Shown piece after piece: positions 36,429 through 46,883 of a stretch of 64,000 nt of DNA (position 1 is its first letter; each line of letters starts with the position of its first letter). Source of the DNA: Ustulina deusta (taxonomy: Eukaryota > Ascomycota > Sordariomycetes > Xylariales > Xylariaceae); the NCBI GenBank assembly GCA_023159155.1, contig JAJNNX010000009.1, positions 248,001 to 312,000 of the forward strand. Direction: 5' to 3'. The notes beneath the pieces were generated by a model. It worked only from the letters and a program-made list of their open reading frames with translations, was not told the origin of the DNA and made no database searches. The position numbers were made by a program, and so were the translations under genes.

Positions 36429-39400
36429 CTAGGACATGAATACCGTAGTATCTAAGGCCGTAAGGCCAATCCTGGTGCCCCCCGCAGCACTCATCCTTTC
36501 GCTAAATTCGTATAGTACGGCCATTTCTGTAACCGTGCGGTCCCTTTCCTTTCTATCTAACGTGCTTACCCCCTCAAACTTATCGACCACGGAAGCATCG
36601 CACACATAGTACATAGCACCGGCGATGGTGCTTGGTTCGACCGGCATATCCGGCCACTTGACGAAGAAGGAGACCAGTAAAATGAGAAGCATGAAGGACA
36701 TAATTCCGACAGATGTCCAGATACATAGCTGGGAGACGAAGAATGTCTGGGTGACTTGGAAGCGAACGTTGCCTAAAAAAATGCCTAGCGATTCGGAAAA
36801 AATCGAAGCTAGCGATACCACGCCAAGGAAAACCCGGCGAGTCCGAGCCGCATGCCACAGCCCGGAGAAGGCATTCGTTGGTGGAGCTAGAAGTATTGAT
36901 TTGTCGGCTTCTTGGGGTCCTTCCGCGAGCACCTGATACGAGTTCATGATCGCCACAGCTGTGTCACATTAGCACAGGGTCGGTAAGGGTGGTAGTGCCT
37001 AGGGATTTTACCTCCGAGAAATGCGGACCAGAATAGACAAATAATCACACCTAAGCTTGTGAAGAGGAACTGTACTCCAAACGAGTCACTATCCATAAAC
37101 CGTTCGAATGCCGTGTCGCCCCCAGTCCGGGCGTAGTATAAGACCAATACCAGCACACCGATGAGCATGAAAAGCAAACACAGCCTGCCAATGATACTTA
37201 ACATGAAGAAAGGAGAACCGTGTTTCCTTCTAGAGACGTCGTCGTCTTCGAACCTACTGGTGAGAGTGCCTTTTTCGCTTTCGTGGGTGGACGACAACCT
37301 CGTGCCACTGAAACGGTCGAGAGCCACGATTCCATATTCCATCTGCCCTTTCGCGCCCGGGAAATAATCGAGCTTGAAGTCTTGATGCTTGAGTTGGGTT
37401 CCCGCCTGCTTCGTATCCGCCCCCGTACCCGCCTCGAGGACTAGCCGCCGAACATCGGGATTCGCAGATAGCGAAGCGAGCGTACACATGCTCCAGGGGT
37501 TTGTGTAGACCCCCAGGCGCCACCTCCCAACAATGACGACCAAGAACACCGTGGTGAGACTCATGAGGGCCAGAATGCCGATCGTGGCCTTCGACACTAT
37601 AGGCGAGACGCTGAGAACATAGGCACAGTTCTGAGCCGAGGTACCCCCTATCCTACAGCCGTCCCCTCGCAGATCCAAGAGGACAGCACCGGCGGAAACG
37701 GGAATGAGAAGAGCCGAAGACAGCGACAGCAAGCTCGCGAGAAAGACGACGGCCTGCCCGCCCACGAGCGAGCGCAAGCCCATGGCCAGGGACCGCCAGC
37801 CACCGGTCTGGAGACAGAGCGAGTCGCGGCCCGAGGCGCCCCGTTCGTGGGTGAGCGCGTGCCACGGCTGGAAAGCCTTGGCGTTGGTGTCGAGGATGCG
37901 CACGGCGATGGCCAGGATGCTGGCCACGACCGTGGGCAGAAACGTGCCCATGAAGTAATGCCCGCCGGAGATGCTGTACACCTCGGTGCGCACCGGCGCG
38001 GCGACCGGGTACGTCACGACGGTTGCCGTCGGGTTTCCCAGGCTGTCTGTCTCCACCGACGTCGACGGCGTGACGGTCATGACCACTACCTGCGTCGCTG
38101 TTGCCCGACCCTCGGAATTCGTTAGCGTGCTGGTGCGCAGCGAGGTTGCCAGGCTTAGCGTCCTCGTGGATGTAGCGATTGGCGAACCGTCCGCGTCAGT
38201 TATGGTCGTCACCCCGAGCGTTACGCGCGTCACTGTCTCGATCAGCGTTGTCGAGCCTGGGCGTTTCTCGCTGACTGTTTTACTTCCGACGTCTCCGAAG
38301 TCGCTCTCGGGTATAGTGGCGGTCTGTCCGTCAGTCGTGCCCGTAGCGCTCATTGTTTCTGTATCTGGCGGAGCCTCCGTGATGGTTTTGGTTCCAACGC
38401 GACCGTAATCGCTCTGATCTAGAGTCGTTGCGAACGTCGGTGTTTCGGCCCCATCACTGGGGTCTTCAGACACTCCTGATTCAGGAGTAGTAGAAGGATC
38501 TGGCACTGCGACCGTTCTCGTCCCAATGCGACCATAATCGCTCTCGGCCTGGGTTGAGGCGATACCGCTATCGCTGGGATCTGATACTGTCACGGTTTTC
38601 GTCCCAATATCACCATAATCGTCAGATATTCTCGTTTTGGTTGTAGAAGGATCTGAAACTGTAACAGTTTTCGTCCCAATGTCACCAAAGTCGCCAGACC
38701 CTTTTGTGCCCGTAATTGGCATTTGTTCATCGCTAGAACCGGGATCTGATACTGTCACTGTTTTCGTCCCAATGTCACCATAGTCGCCAGATATTCTTGT
38801 TTCGGTAGTAGGCGAAGGATCTAACACTGTGACAGTTTTCGTCCCAATGTCACCAAAGTCGTCAGACCCTTTTGTGCTCGTAATTGGCATTTGTTCATCG
38901 CTAGAACTGGGATCTAATACTGTCACAGTTTTTACCCCAATGTCACCAAAGTCGCTGGGCTCTTTTGTTCCCGTAATTGGCGTCTGCTCATCACTAGAGC
39001 TGGAATCCGATACTGTCACAGTTTTCACCCCAATGTCACCATAATCGCCAGATATTCTCGTCTCGGTAGTAGGCAAAGTATCCGATACTGTGACAGTTTT
39101 CGTCCCAATCTCACCAAAGTCGTCGGACCCTTTTGTCCCCGTAATCGGCGTCTGTTCGTCACTAGGGATGGGTGTTGTTGCCGAATCTGGGACAGACATA
39201 TCCGATTCGGTGGCTGCTCTGGCTCCCGCATTGCGCGAGTCGCTAGGTTGGGGATAGAATGAAGCAGAAGAAGTTATTGACACGCTTTCGGGGGTCGTAG
39301 CCTCCGTTCTTCGAGCCTTGTGCCCAGTAGTAGGCGTGTGAATCAACCCAGAAGACTGATACAGCCCTCTAGCCTCCACACGTTCTGATGCATCCCTGAA

Positions 39401-39685
39401 TTCAACCACAGGAAGAGACTTCACAGCATAGCTGAGAAAGCCCAACGTAGTCAACAGAGCTAACAACAAAGTCAATAAGAACGGCCACCTCAAAGCCGTA
39501 GGCTTGTATTGTCGTTCAGAATTCCTAGAGATCGGTTTATTCTCAGAGTCGTTCCGAAAGTCCGGCGGATTGGGCGCGTAATGATACTGCGAATGGTAGC
39601 CGTAGCCTTCTCCCTCATAAGGTGCCTCGTGGATGTCCAAACTCTGATCCTGTACCTCGCTATATCTGGCTTGAAGAGGACTCAT
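36429..39685 (-). CDS. DUF3433-family multi-pass membrane protein with a Thr/Ser repeat array
   Basis: Two exons: 39685-37012 and 36958-36429. The intron of 53 bp (GTAAAA donor, GCTAAT branch) joins SAFLG to AVAIMNSYQVLAEGP. The product is 1067 aa. The start at 39685 has a good context (ACCATGAG); an upstream in-frame ATG at 39823 would add 46 residues. The order is a cytosolic tail, a membrane segment (about 67-88, WPFLLTLLLALLTTLGFLSY), a long Ser/Thr/Asp-rich part with about ten copies of a GDIGTKTVTVSD unit (DNA about 38260-39120), then a multi-helix half typical of DUF3433 (VVASILAIAVRILDTNAKAF, LRSLVGGQAVVFLASLLSLSSALLIP, LLVSFFVKWPDMP). The repeat part would be extracellular and heavily O-glycosylated if the topology is as in the family. 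The function of DUF3433 proteins is unknown; a cell-surface role is inferred. Confidence 0.88.
38260..39120 (-). repeat. Intragenic tandem repeat coding for GDIGTKTVTVSD units
   Basis: About ten copies of a Gly-Asp-Ile-Gly-Thr-Lys-Thr-Val-Thr-Val core lie within the DUF3433 gene. Spacing alternates between two linker types (ending TKGSGDF or TETRISGDY). The central copies are nearly identical in DNA, while the distal ones (GRIGTRTVAV, GRVGTKTITE, GDVGSKTVSE) have diverged. This indicates recent expansion in the middle. Confidence 0.85.
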
Positions 39686-41451
39686 GGTTGAACGCACTGG
39701 TGACCCTAGGCGGTATGAAGAGCTCTTGCCCTTGGAAGTGTATGGAGCCCAGGGATTGCATGTATCGCGCGAGTGAGTGAAGGAAATGGAGGATGGGATA
39801 CATGGGAGAGAAGAAGTAATCAACCAGTTTTAATCCCCAGACGCCATCATCGCACAAAGCCATACCGCCACTAGAAGAAGCCGGGCTAAGCTCATACCTA
39901 TACCTGTGTAGGCTACGCACGAAGAATAGCTCAAGTCGGGAGACCCTAAAGGGGCTGAAGCGTACTCACCTTGCCAATAGGCGGCCTAGACAAGGATCAT
40001 TTTCTTTCCGGCATTCATAAATAGAACGCCCCACGTATCAATAGCCGGCGGCAACCTACCTCGATTCCCAGCTCACGACACTTGCCAGCCTGTTGTCAGT
40101 AATTTCATAGGGAGAACGCGCACCAACTATCATGAGACCAATGGAACAAAACTCGAGTTTCAAGCCAGCACATTCGGTTCCGAATGCCTGGAAATTTCTC
40201 CCAATTCAACCCGACAGGGTGGTAAAAGATCCCTGCATAAGTGCTAGGCTATCATCATGAAACAGTGTTGACTGATTTTGCTAAACCTGATCAACGCACC
40301 TAAACTTAGGCATGCCCTAGACTCTCTCAGCCCTACCACTACACAGCCAAAGGATGTTGAAACTGGATGCTAGTGGACCAGCGGTTACCTTGGCATGTAT
40401 GGATCTAGCTACATGCAGTATAACATACTACGCTATATAATCCCACCCAACCTCCCCGCTGGGAACTCATAATCTAGAACGTGAGCAGTTCTGTTTTTGT
40501 TCGGATAATAATAATAAGAGAAAGAAAGAGAGGGAAGGAGGCCTCAAGACTGTAGTGCGTAGCCTAGGGCCGACTACTCACTTACGCGCTTGGCAAACCA
40601 CAGATAAACCATCAAGATATTTAAATTAGTGAGATTATAATTAGGTAATAATAATGCTGGCTTCTACAGCCCATCCCTTCATGGTGTAGACCTGAAATTC
40701 TCCGTATCTTGGGGCAGCCACCGTCCTCGCAAATGTGTTGTCGGGGCGAGTCGATATAAAGAATAAGACCACCAGGCAAAACATATAAGTCGGGGGCATT
40801 AACGTTCGTACGAGGAAGCTACGAGCCATAGCTCTGTTTAGGTTACTGCTACAAATCTACATTTTAAAGTTTATTTGATCCGCTTTTATACATGATCTTA
40901 ATGATGATGCCGGTTAACGCTAACAGGGGCGGAGTTACATACTTACATACCATATATCGCCTTGTGGCGTTTGCCTTTAAACTTTTACCTTTTAGCAGAC
41001 GCTATTAACGAGACAGAGAAGGGTGGGCTGGACGGCAAAAAAAAAAAAAAAAAAAAAAAAAAAAGACGAAAGAGAGAGGGAAAGGAAGGGGATAGTGGAG
41101 GGAAAGAAAGAATAGGAGGAGAAAAGACGGGGAATCGATGTGACGAATATCATACTGCAAGACGAGCTGGCAGAGAGCTCTGAAGGATTCTCGAGAGTCT
41201 CGCACGCAGGCCTCCAATACATCTTTTTGTCTCTTTCAATATTGTCAGATACCACCTTGTATTTCTCGTTGAGCGGTTTGCAGGGTGATATGAGGTTGGC
41301 AGCTATAATCCCTCTCCAATGCAGACTGTTTTGATTCTCTATCTGCTGATCTCAAAATAACATACACATCATCTATCTCACCACGAAAGCAGACAAATAT
41401 AGTAATGACGGGCCAAGAGGTTACGATCCTTACAAATGTATATCGACTACA
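39686..41451. other. Intergenic region with an A28 tract
   Basis: This 1.8-kb spacer begins with the DUF3433 promoter. It contains a run of 28 A (41037-41064) followed by a purine-rich GAAAGA stretch up to about 41130. A short frame on the minus strand (40829-40641, hydrophobic near its N-terminus) was judged too weak to call. The last part is the 3' flank of the monooxygenase gene. Confidence 0.5.
41037..41064 (+). repeat. Poly-A tract of 28 bases followed by purine-rich sequence
   Basis: Twenty-eight A in a row, then GACGAAAGAGAGAGGG and similar purine sequence. It might be a slippage microsatellite or the tail of a decayed retroelement; no element body is recognisable. Confidence 0.7.
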
Positions 41452-42854
41452 TCATGCCTCCAGCCCCGGCTCCAACACCGTAGCCCGCCGACTAACCAGC
41501 GGGCTATCGGGCCCAAGATTCGCGAGGTCGTGGGCATCCAGACAAGCCTGTCGACTCAACAGCACCGCCCTCCTCGTCCTCAGCCGCATCTCGGCCTCGT
41601 AGTCCGCCACTGCCTGGGCTTTCGTCTTCGCCCCGCCGCACCACCACGACTTGAGCTGCTCTGTGAGATTCCTCGCATCCACGAACCCGTGGTTCGCAGC
41701 CTCTCCGCGATCTGCCACGCCCCAGAATTAGCACGCACACACACACACCATCCACGAATCCTATCTATCCTTGTTCGGAACAGAATAGAACGGAACAGGA
41801 TAAACGCACACATAGTCATGGCATGAGCGGCATCGCCCAGCAACGTAACCAAGCCGCCGCCCTGCCACTCCGCCGTCGGCCAATCGGCGAGTCTGATCGC
41901 GCGCACGGGGGTCCCGTCCGGGATCCTCTGCACAGCGGTCCGCAGAACCGCATGGAACCCGGCCGCCATGGCCTTCATCCGCGCCAGCCTGTCGGGCTGC
42001 GCGGCCGGGACCTCGTCCGCGGGACCCCTGGCGATCCAGCTGAGGTTGATCTGGGCGTCGTATCGCGGGCTCGCGGCGGCGCGGCTCCCGTTGGTCTCGG
42101 GCGTCGCCAGCACGGAGAACCACATGAAGCATCCGGTGCGCGGGTGCGTGCCCTGGAACAGCAGCGGGTCGATGGCCCGCAGCGGCGCCATCTCGTCCGC
42201 CGCCAGCGCCGTGGTGACGCCCATGAGGCGGGCGGGGAGCGCGTGCAGGGCCGCGGCCTCGCCGAGCAGGAGCGCCCGCGTCCTGCTGTTGCTGCCGTCG
42301 GCGCCGACGAGCATGGCGCCGCGCGCCTCGGTGCCGTCTGTGAATCGGGCCACGACCCCGTCGTCCGTGGCGGCGAAGGACGCGAGCGATTTGCCCCAGC
42401 GGATGTCCAGGCCCGCCGTGAGCAGCGCGCGGAACCGGGAGCGGTTGAGCCGCTTGCGCGGGCTCGGGGGGATTACGTATCGCGGCTTCAGGGTCTCGAG
42501 GTCGAGGAAGAGGAAGCGGCCGGTGTCTATTTATTGATCACGTCAGGTTTACATTAGATAGATCTCTTCTTAGCTGTATGCAAATTGGTGTCGGGTCGGA
42601 CCTTGTCGTCCCTGTTCCGGATCAACCTGCACATCCTCGAGCTTGGCGAATAATTCCTTTGGCAGACAGTTCTCGAGGGCGTCGAGGGCCCAGTGGATTG
42701 TGATGCCCCATCCTGGCGATCTGTGGTCGAGAGTCTCGTCGCGTTCGTAGAGCTCGAAGGGGATGCCTTCCTGCTTGAGGCTCTGGGCGAGGGTTAGTCC
42801 GACTATCCCGGCGCCGATGATGATAATGGGCGCTGGACTGCTGCGATGCGCCAT
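41452..42854 (-). CDS. FAD-dependent aromatic monooxygenase (salicylate-hydroxylase-like, PF01494 type)
   Basis: Three exons: 42854-42602, 42526-41810 and 41711-41452. The introns of 75 and 98 bp have donors GTCCGA and GTGCGT. The product is 409 aa, normal for the family. The Rossmann motif GAGIVGLTLAQSL is followed by the acidic FELYERDE strand. The DG-type motif is MLVGADGSNSRTR, and the flavin-binding GD motif is LLGDAAHAMTMYRGEAANHG, which is rebuilt exactly only when intron 2 is removed with the chosen sites. By family it hydroxylates an aromatic or similar ring with NAD(P)H and O2; the substrate is unknown. It is divergent from an ACS-type transporter across 434 bp, which suggests joint expression. 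The first intron's GTCCGA donor is atypical, so that junction is slightly less certain. Confidence 0.9.
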
Positions 42855-43288
42855 TGGTTCTTGAGGGAAAACTGTAATATTTGTGTTTTTATTGAATATT
42901 ATCCCAATACCCTCATACGTATGCTCTGCGAAGAGTTTTCTGACTTTGTTTTGTCATTTAATGGAATTATAGTACTATGGGATGAGGTGATGATTATAAA
43001 TTAACTAACCATAATGTGTTGACTAGGAAGCTGGACTACAGTTGGTATCGCAGATTTATAATCTGGCTACTTTAATGATGACCATGTTACATCGTGAGCT
43101 TATGCCGAGTATATTGGCATAAGATAATTGGTCCATGCAAGCCACGAACACGAGTCTTATCTCAGATCTAGTCCGCATGGATATACGATCTTGTATGACC
43201 CTCATAAGGTTCGAAATGGCTCCCCGTGGAAGGAAAATGGGGGAACACTCTGCACAAAAGCGTCAAAATTGCATTGCATTCTTTCTCC
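42855..43288. promoter_or_regulatory. Shared promoter of the monooxygenase/transporter pair
   Basis: This 434-bp AT-rich spacer between two divergent starts would hold regulatory sites for both genes. I cannot name a binding site with confidence. Confidence 0.45.
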
Positions 43289-44758
43289 ATGGATAGTCAA
43301 GACGGCAATATTCTACACGGCGGTGCGAAACCGCCTTCTGGACCGCCGCTCCGGGTGGTTGATGATAGGGTCCTCTACCGAAAGATCGACGCTCACATTG
43401 TTCCCCTCATGTTCGCGAGCTATCTCCTGCAGTTTTTGGACAAGGTCCTCATCAACTACGCCAATATAATGGGCCTGCAAGAGGACTTGGGAATGCACGG
43501 ACAGCAGTTCAGCTGGCTTGCGACGGCCTTCTTCATCGCATACAGCGTCGCCGAGTTTCCACAAGGATGGTTGCTCCAAAAGTTTCCCCCAGCAACAGTG
43601 TTAGGGATAAATGTCCTGCTGTGGGGAGTGCTTGTAAGTGCCACGGCCGCCTGTCAGAACTTTGCGAGTCTGTTGGCTGTGCGGACTTTGTTGGGTGTAT
43701 TCGAGGCTGTCATCACACCTGCACTGATATTGATTACCAGTCAGTGGTACACTCGGCGCGAGAGCACGCCACGGTGTGGATTTTGGTATTGTGGGCTGGG
43801 AGCGGGTCAAATCATCGGTGGACTTGTCTCTTTCGCGGCGCAGCACGGGTCTAGGACGGCATCATTCTCTGGCTGGCGTATTATGTTCGTTGCTGTGGGA
43901 CTTTTCAACCTCATTATAGCCGGGCTAATACTTCTTCTGCTGCCGAATACACCCGAAGCCACCCCCTGGCTAAGCGAGGAAGAGAAGATACACATTCGTC
44001 AAAAGTTGGCGCTCGATCAAGCTGGCACCGGGAGGAAAGTGTACCGAAAGACGGCGCTCGTGGAAGCACTCGCATTCGACTTACACGTATGGATTCTTTT
44101 CTTCCTGACGGTCCTCAGCGTCATTCCTTCGGGAGTCATTACAACTTTTAGCGCAACGCTAATCAGAGGCTTCGGGTATGATTCCAAGAGTGCTGCTCTC
44201 CTTAATATCCCTTCCGGCGTTGTCTCCATCATCGCAACACTGGGATGCACTTACGCGATCCTGATTGATTTCCCGCGATGTCTTGGCATAATAGTGCTGA
44301 TGGTGCCGACGCTCATCGGCGCGGGTTTGATGTCATTCTACGACGGCAGCAAGGGTGGGGTACTTGCGGGACTCTACCTCATTAACTTCGGCGTGGCGCC
44401 GCTGGTGCTCGTCTATTCCCTTGCAGGCGTCAATACTCAAGGGTACACGAAGAAAGTAACCATGAACGCCGTTGTGGCAGTCGGCTTCGGGGTTGCGAAT
44501 ATCATCGGTCCACAGACGTTCTTGAGCTGGGAGGCACCGGGATATATAAGCGCCAAGATTATTATCTTCGCGGTGAGCGGAGCTGTTATCGTCGTGGCGG
44601 CCTTGCTGCGACTGTTGTATGGATGGCGAAATACGCAGAGGATCAAGGAGAGACAGGTCGAGCTTGATGCTTTCGACAGTGGCCGCATTGATATCCGGAC
44701 ACTCGAGGAGCTAGAAGAGACTGATATACAGAACAAAGCTTTTGTGTATGTTTATTAG
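43289..44758 (+). CDS. MFS transporter of the anion:cation symporter (Dal5/Tna1-like) family
   Basis: Single exon. The ATG at 43289 (CTCCATGGA) gives 489 aa; an in-frame ATG at 43226 would add 21. The pattern LYRKIDAHIVPLMFASYLLQFLDK...NYANIMGLQEDLGM is the signature start of the fungal ACS family (allantoate, nicotinate, pantothenate and similar organic anions). About 12 hydrophobic segments follow, split by a cytosolic loop (PNTPEATPWLSEEEKIHIRQKL) whose TPExxxWLSEEE form is typical. NYANIMGLQ has NYA where most family members have NAR/NYA variants. It acts in the plasma membrane as a proton symporter by family; the substrate is not predictable. Its divergent neighbour is a flavin monooxygenase. 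Confidence 0.92.
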   Translation: MDSQDGNILHGGAKPPSGPPLRVVDDRVLYRKIDAHIVPLMFASYLLQFLDKVLINYANIMGLQEDLGMHGQQFSWLATAFFIAYSVAEFPQGWLLQKFPPATVLGINVLLWGVLVSATAACQNFASLLAVRTLLGVFEAVITPALILITSQWYTRRESTPRCGFWYCGLGAGQIIGGLVSFAAQHGSRTASFSGWRIMFVAVGLFNLIIAGLILLLLPNTPEATPWLSEEEKIHIRQKLALDQAGTGRKVYRKTALVEALAFDLHVWILFFLTVLSVIPSGVITTFSATLIRGFGYDSKSAALLNIPSGVVSIIATLGCTYAILIDFPRCLGIIVLMVPTLIGAGLMSFYDGSKGGVLAGLYLINFGVAPLVLVYSLAGVNTQGYTKKVTMNAVVAVGFGVANIIGPQTFLSWEAPGYISAKIIIFAVSGAVIVVAALLRLLYGWRNTQRIKERQVELDAFDSGRIDIRTLEELEETDIQNKAFVYVY

Positions 44759-44941
44759 TAAGTCAGTGTCGTTGGTCGTAGGCAACGACGAGACGACGTG
44801 AACTTGCCAATGTTGGCCTTACTGTAGGTTTCACCAGCTCAAATAGAATTTTGAGTTTCATAATCGTCAGAACTGTTTAATTCATTGTGGTAGTAACGAA
44901 CACGAGTTGGCTCCTCCGTGGGCCAAATTGAAGGATGAGCT

Positions 44942-46330
44942 TTATATTTGTCGGATCTCCTTTCCGACCATTTCTGGCCGCTCAACTTCCCATTCATCCC
45001 TCAATACAGCAAATGTAAAGTCGCTGACCAACAAACTTTGGCCCAGACTCCAGACTAGTGTTATAGCGTAGAAGAAGTTGGCATTCCCGCTACCAGCGTA
45101 GATCCATAGATAATAGAAAGCGGGACCCAGGAATATAGAGTACAGGATCGTAGATGCCGCAAAAAATGTATATCGCATGAGTGGAAAGACGTGCCGGAAC
45201 AGAGGCACCACAGCTAGGGATAAGCTGATGTCTGCAATACTAGGATAAGGTTTGAAAATGCTGAAGATACCGAGTAGGATGGTAATGGTAGCAAGGGGTT
45301 GTGAGCGAATGCGTATCGACAGTCCGCCAACATAGGAGGAGAGATGTAACCAGAACACGCCTAGGAAGAAAGACCTGAAGCTATCAAACATTTCGACAAA
45401 GAAGTACCACCAGAGCCCTACATTGGGGGTGAGGTCTGTGAGCGTGAGCTGAGTGCCGTAGGTTGAAGGCAAGAATTCCCACGATCCAGTAAGGAGGTAC
45501 GATATAGCAAAGAGCATTGAGAGAGATGCCGCAAGGGCAAGGACGGTAGTGCCGGTGAACCGTACAAGGGAGATGGTTTTATTCGAGGGAGGCTGCCGAT
45601 CATAGGCAAGCAGAACCAACGGCGGGAGTAGAAGAATCGGATACATGGAGAGATACGAGGCGAAGGCGAGAGCCAACATGGACGTCAAGGGGCTTCCCGA
45701 GATGGCCTTGGCGATGGCATGGAGGATGGCACACGTGGTAAAGACATTTGTCGGCCGGCCGAGACAAGTGGCGATGGCGAACGGGTTGAAGAGAAAACTA
45801 CGACGTGTCAGCAAGCACAACGGCCGGCAAGAAAGACAGAACCGCGTGTGTGGATTTACATTGCAGCAACCACATAGCCATTCCACCTCCTGTCCTTGCG
45901 TGCCGACGTAAACAGCTTCGATGCCGCGGCCTCGCCCGACTCTGCAATCCGGTACAGCGCATCGGCGCTTGCTATGTCGACCAGGATGTAGACGAGGTAT
46001 GTAAAGAAGGGGTATCTCGCGGCATCGGGGAGCAGCGAGAAGAGCGGCAGAAGCAGCGGTGCCTGGTGGTAGACACCGCCGTCGTACGGCGAGACATTGT
46101 GGTTGTAGAGGAACAGGCCCTCTTGCACTGGAGCGACAGAGGCTGTGTCAGCGTTGGTCTTCCTCAGGTGCGGGAGAGAGAGCCGTCTCACGTCGCTTGA
46201 AGCTCGTCACAGGCGTTGACACCTCGACACGGCTGGTCAGGAGATCTGGGAGGGCGGGAAAGAAGGTGAAGAGTGCAAGTCGGAGGGCGGCAGCGGCGCC
46301 GTAGAGACCAGCTGTGTCTTGGAAACCCAT
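44942..46330 (-). CDS. GAB1: GPI transamidase subunit PIG-U (Cdc91/Gab1)
   Basis: Three exons: 46330-46192, 46127-45860 and 45797-44942. The introns of 64 and 62 bp have donors GTGAGA and GTAAAT. The product is 420 aa. Recognisable blocks are VEVSTPVTSFKRLQEGLFLYNHNVSPYDGGVYHQAPLL, the helical core, and NGYVVAAIFLFNPFAIATCLGRPTNVF; these match PIG-U across both splice junctions. Multiple membrane segments follow, ending in a region (VGLWWYFFVEMFDSFRSFFLGVF) similar to the GPI lipid-recognition part described for PIG-U. It acts in the ER membrane in the complex that attaches GPI anchors to proteins. It is convergent with the transporter (183 bp) and divergent from NOP7. Confidence 0.93.
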
Positions 46331-46883
46331 TGTGCCGTTGTTGAAGTTGGTTGAGCTTCCATCGTAGGAGACGGAAGGCTAAATTGGCACCCACGCTCGA
46401 GTAGAGTCTGTTCCGAGGTCGTGAGGGTCATTCGGTGGGCACAGGCAATGTGGAATACAGAATACGGAATACGTTGCTGCAAGGTGTACCTATATACCTA
46501 TATAAGCTGAGCTTGTAATCTAAGAAGGTATGCATAGCAGATCGATGCCGATTGCCGAGTGGGTGGGCTGTCAACACCTGTCGAAAACAGGGATGGAACA
46601 CCCAAGCTTTTATCGATAAAGGATATTCCTGGGCAGCGGAGTCCACTAAGCCTGTTGTTCCGCACCAATTGAGAGCCGTGGAGAGCGGTCGGAATCGGCA
46701 GATGCTGGACCCTGTTGTAGGGCGAAGAGAAAAAGTTGGACGCCCCGCCAAGTATTCTGTTATCGATTAATGCATCAATTGCCGCTTGGAACCGCCAAAA
46801 ATTCCTGTACGCCTTAGCATCACTGTCTTCACGTTGCGAATTTGGAACTTCCGACCAGCCACAACCCCGATTGAGACTTCATC
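46331..46883. promoter_or_regulatory. Bidirectional promoter of PIG-U and NOP7
   Basis: This 553-bp spacer separates two divergent starts. No gene is supported. Confidence 0.45.

Noticed and set aside
40641..40829. 62-codon minus frame with a hydrophobic N-terminal segment, possible small secreted protein
   Set aside because: A single hydrophobic stretch in 62 codons is weak evidence; no Cys pattern, splice context or homology I can recall.
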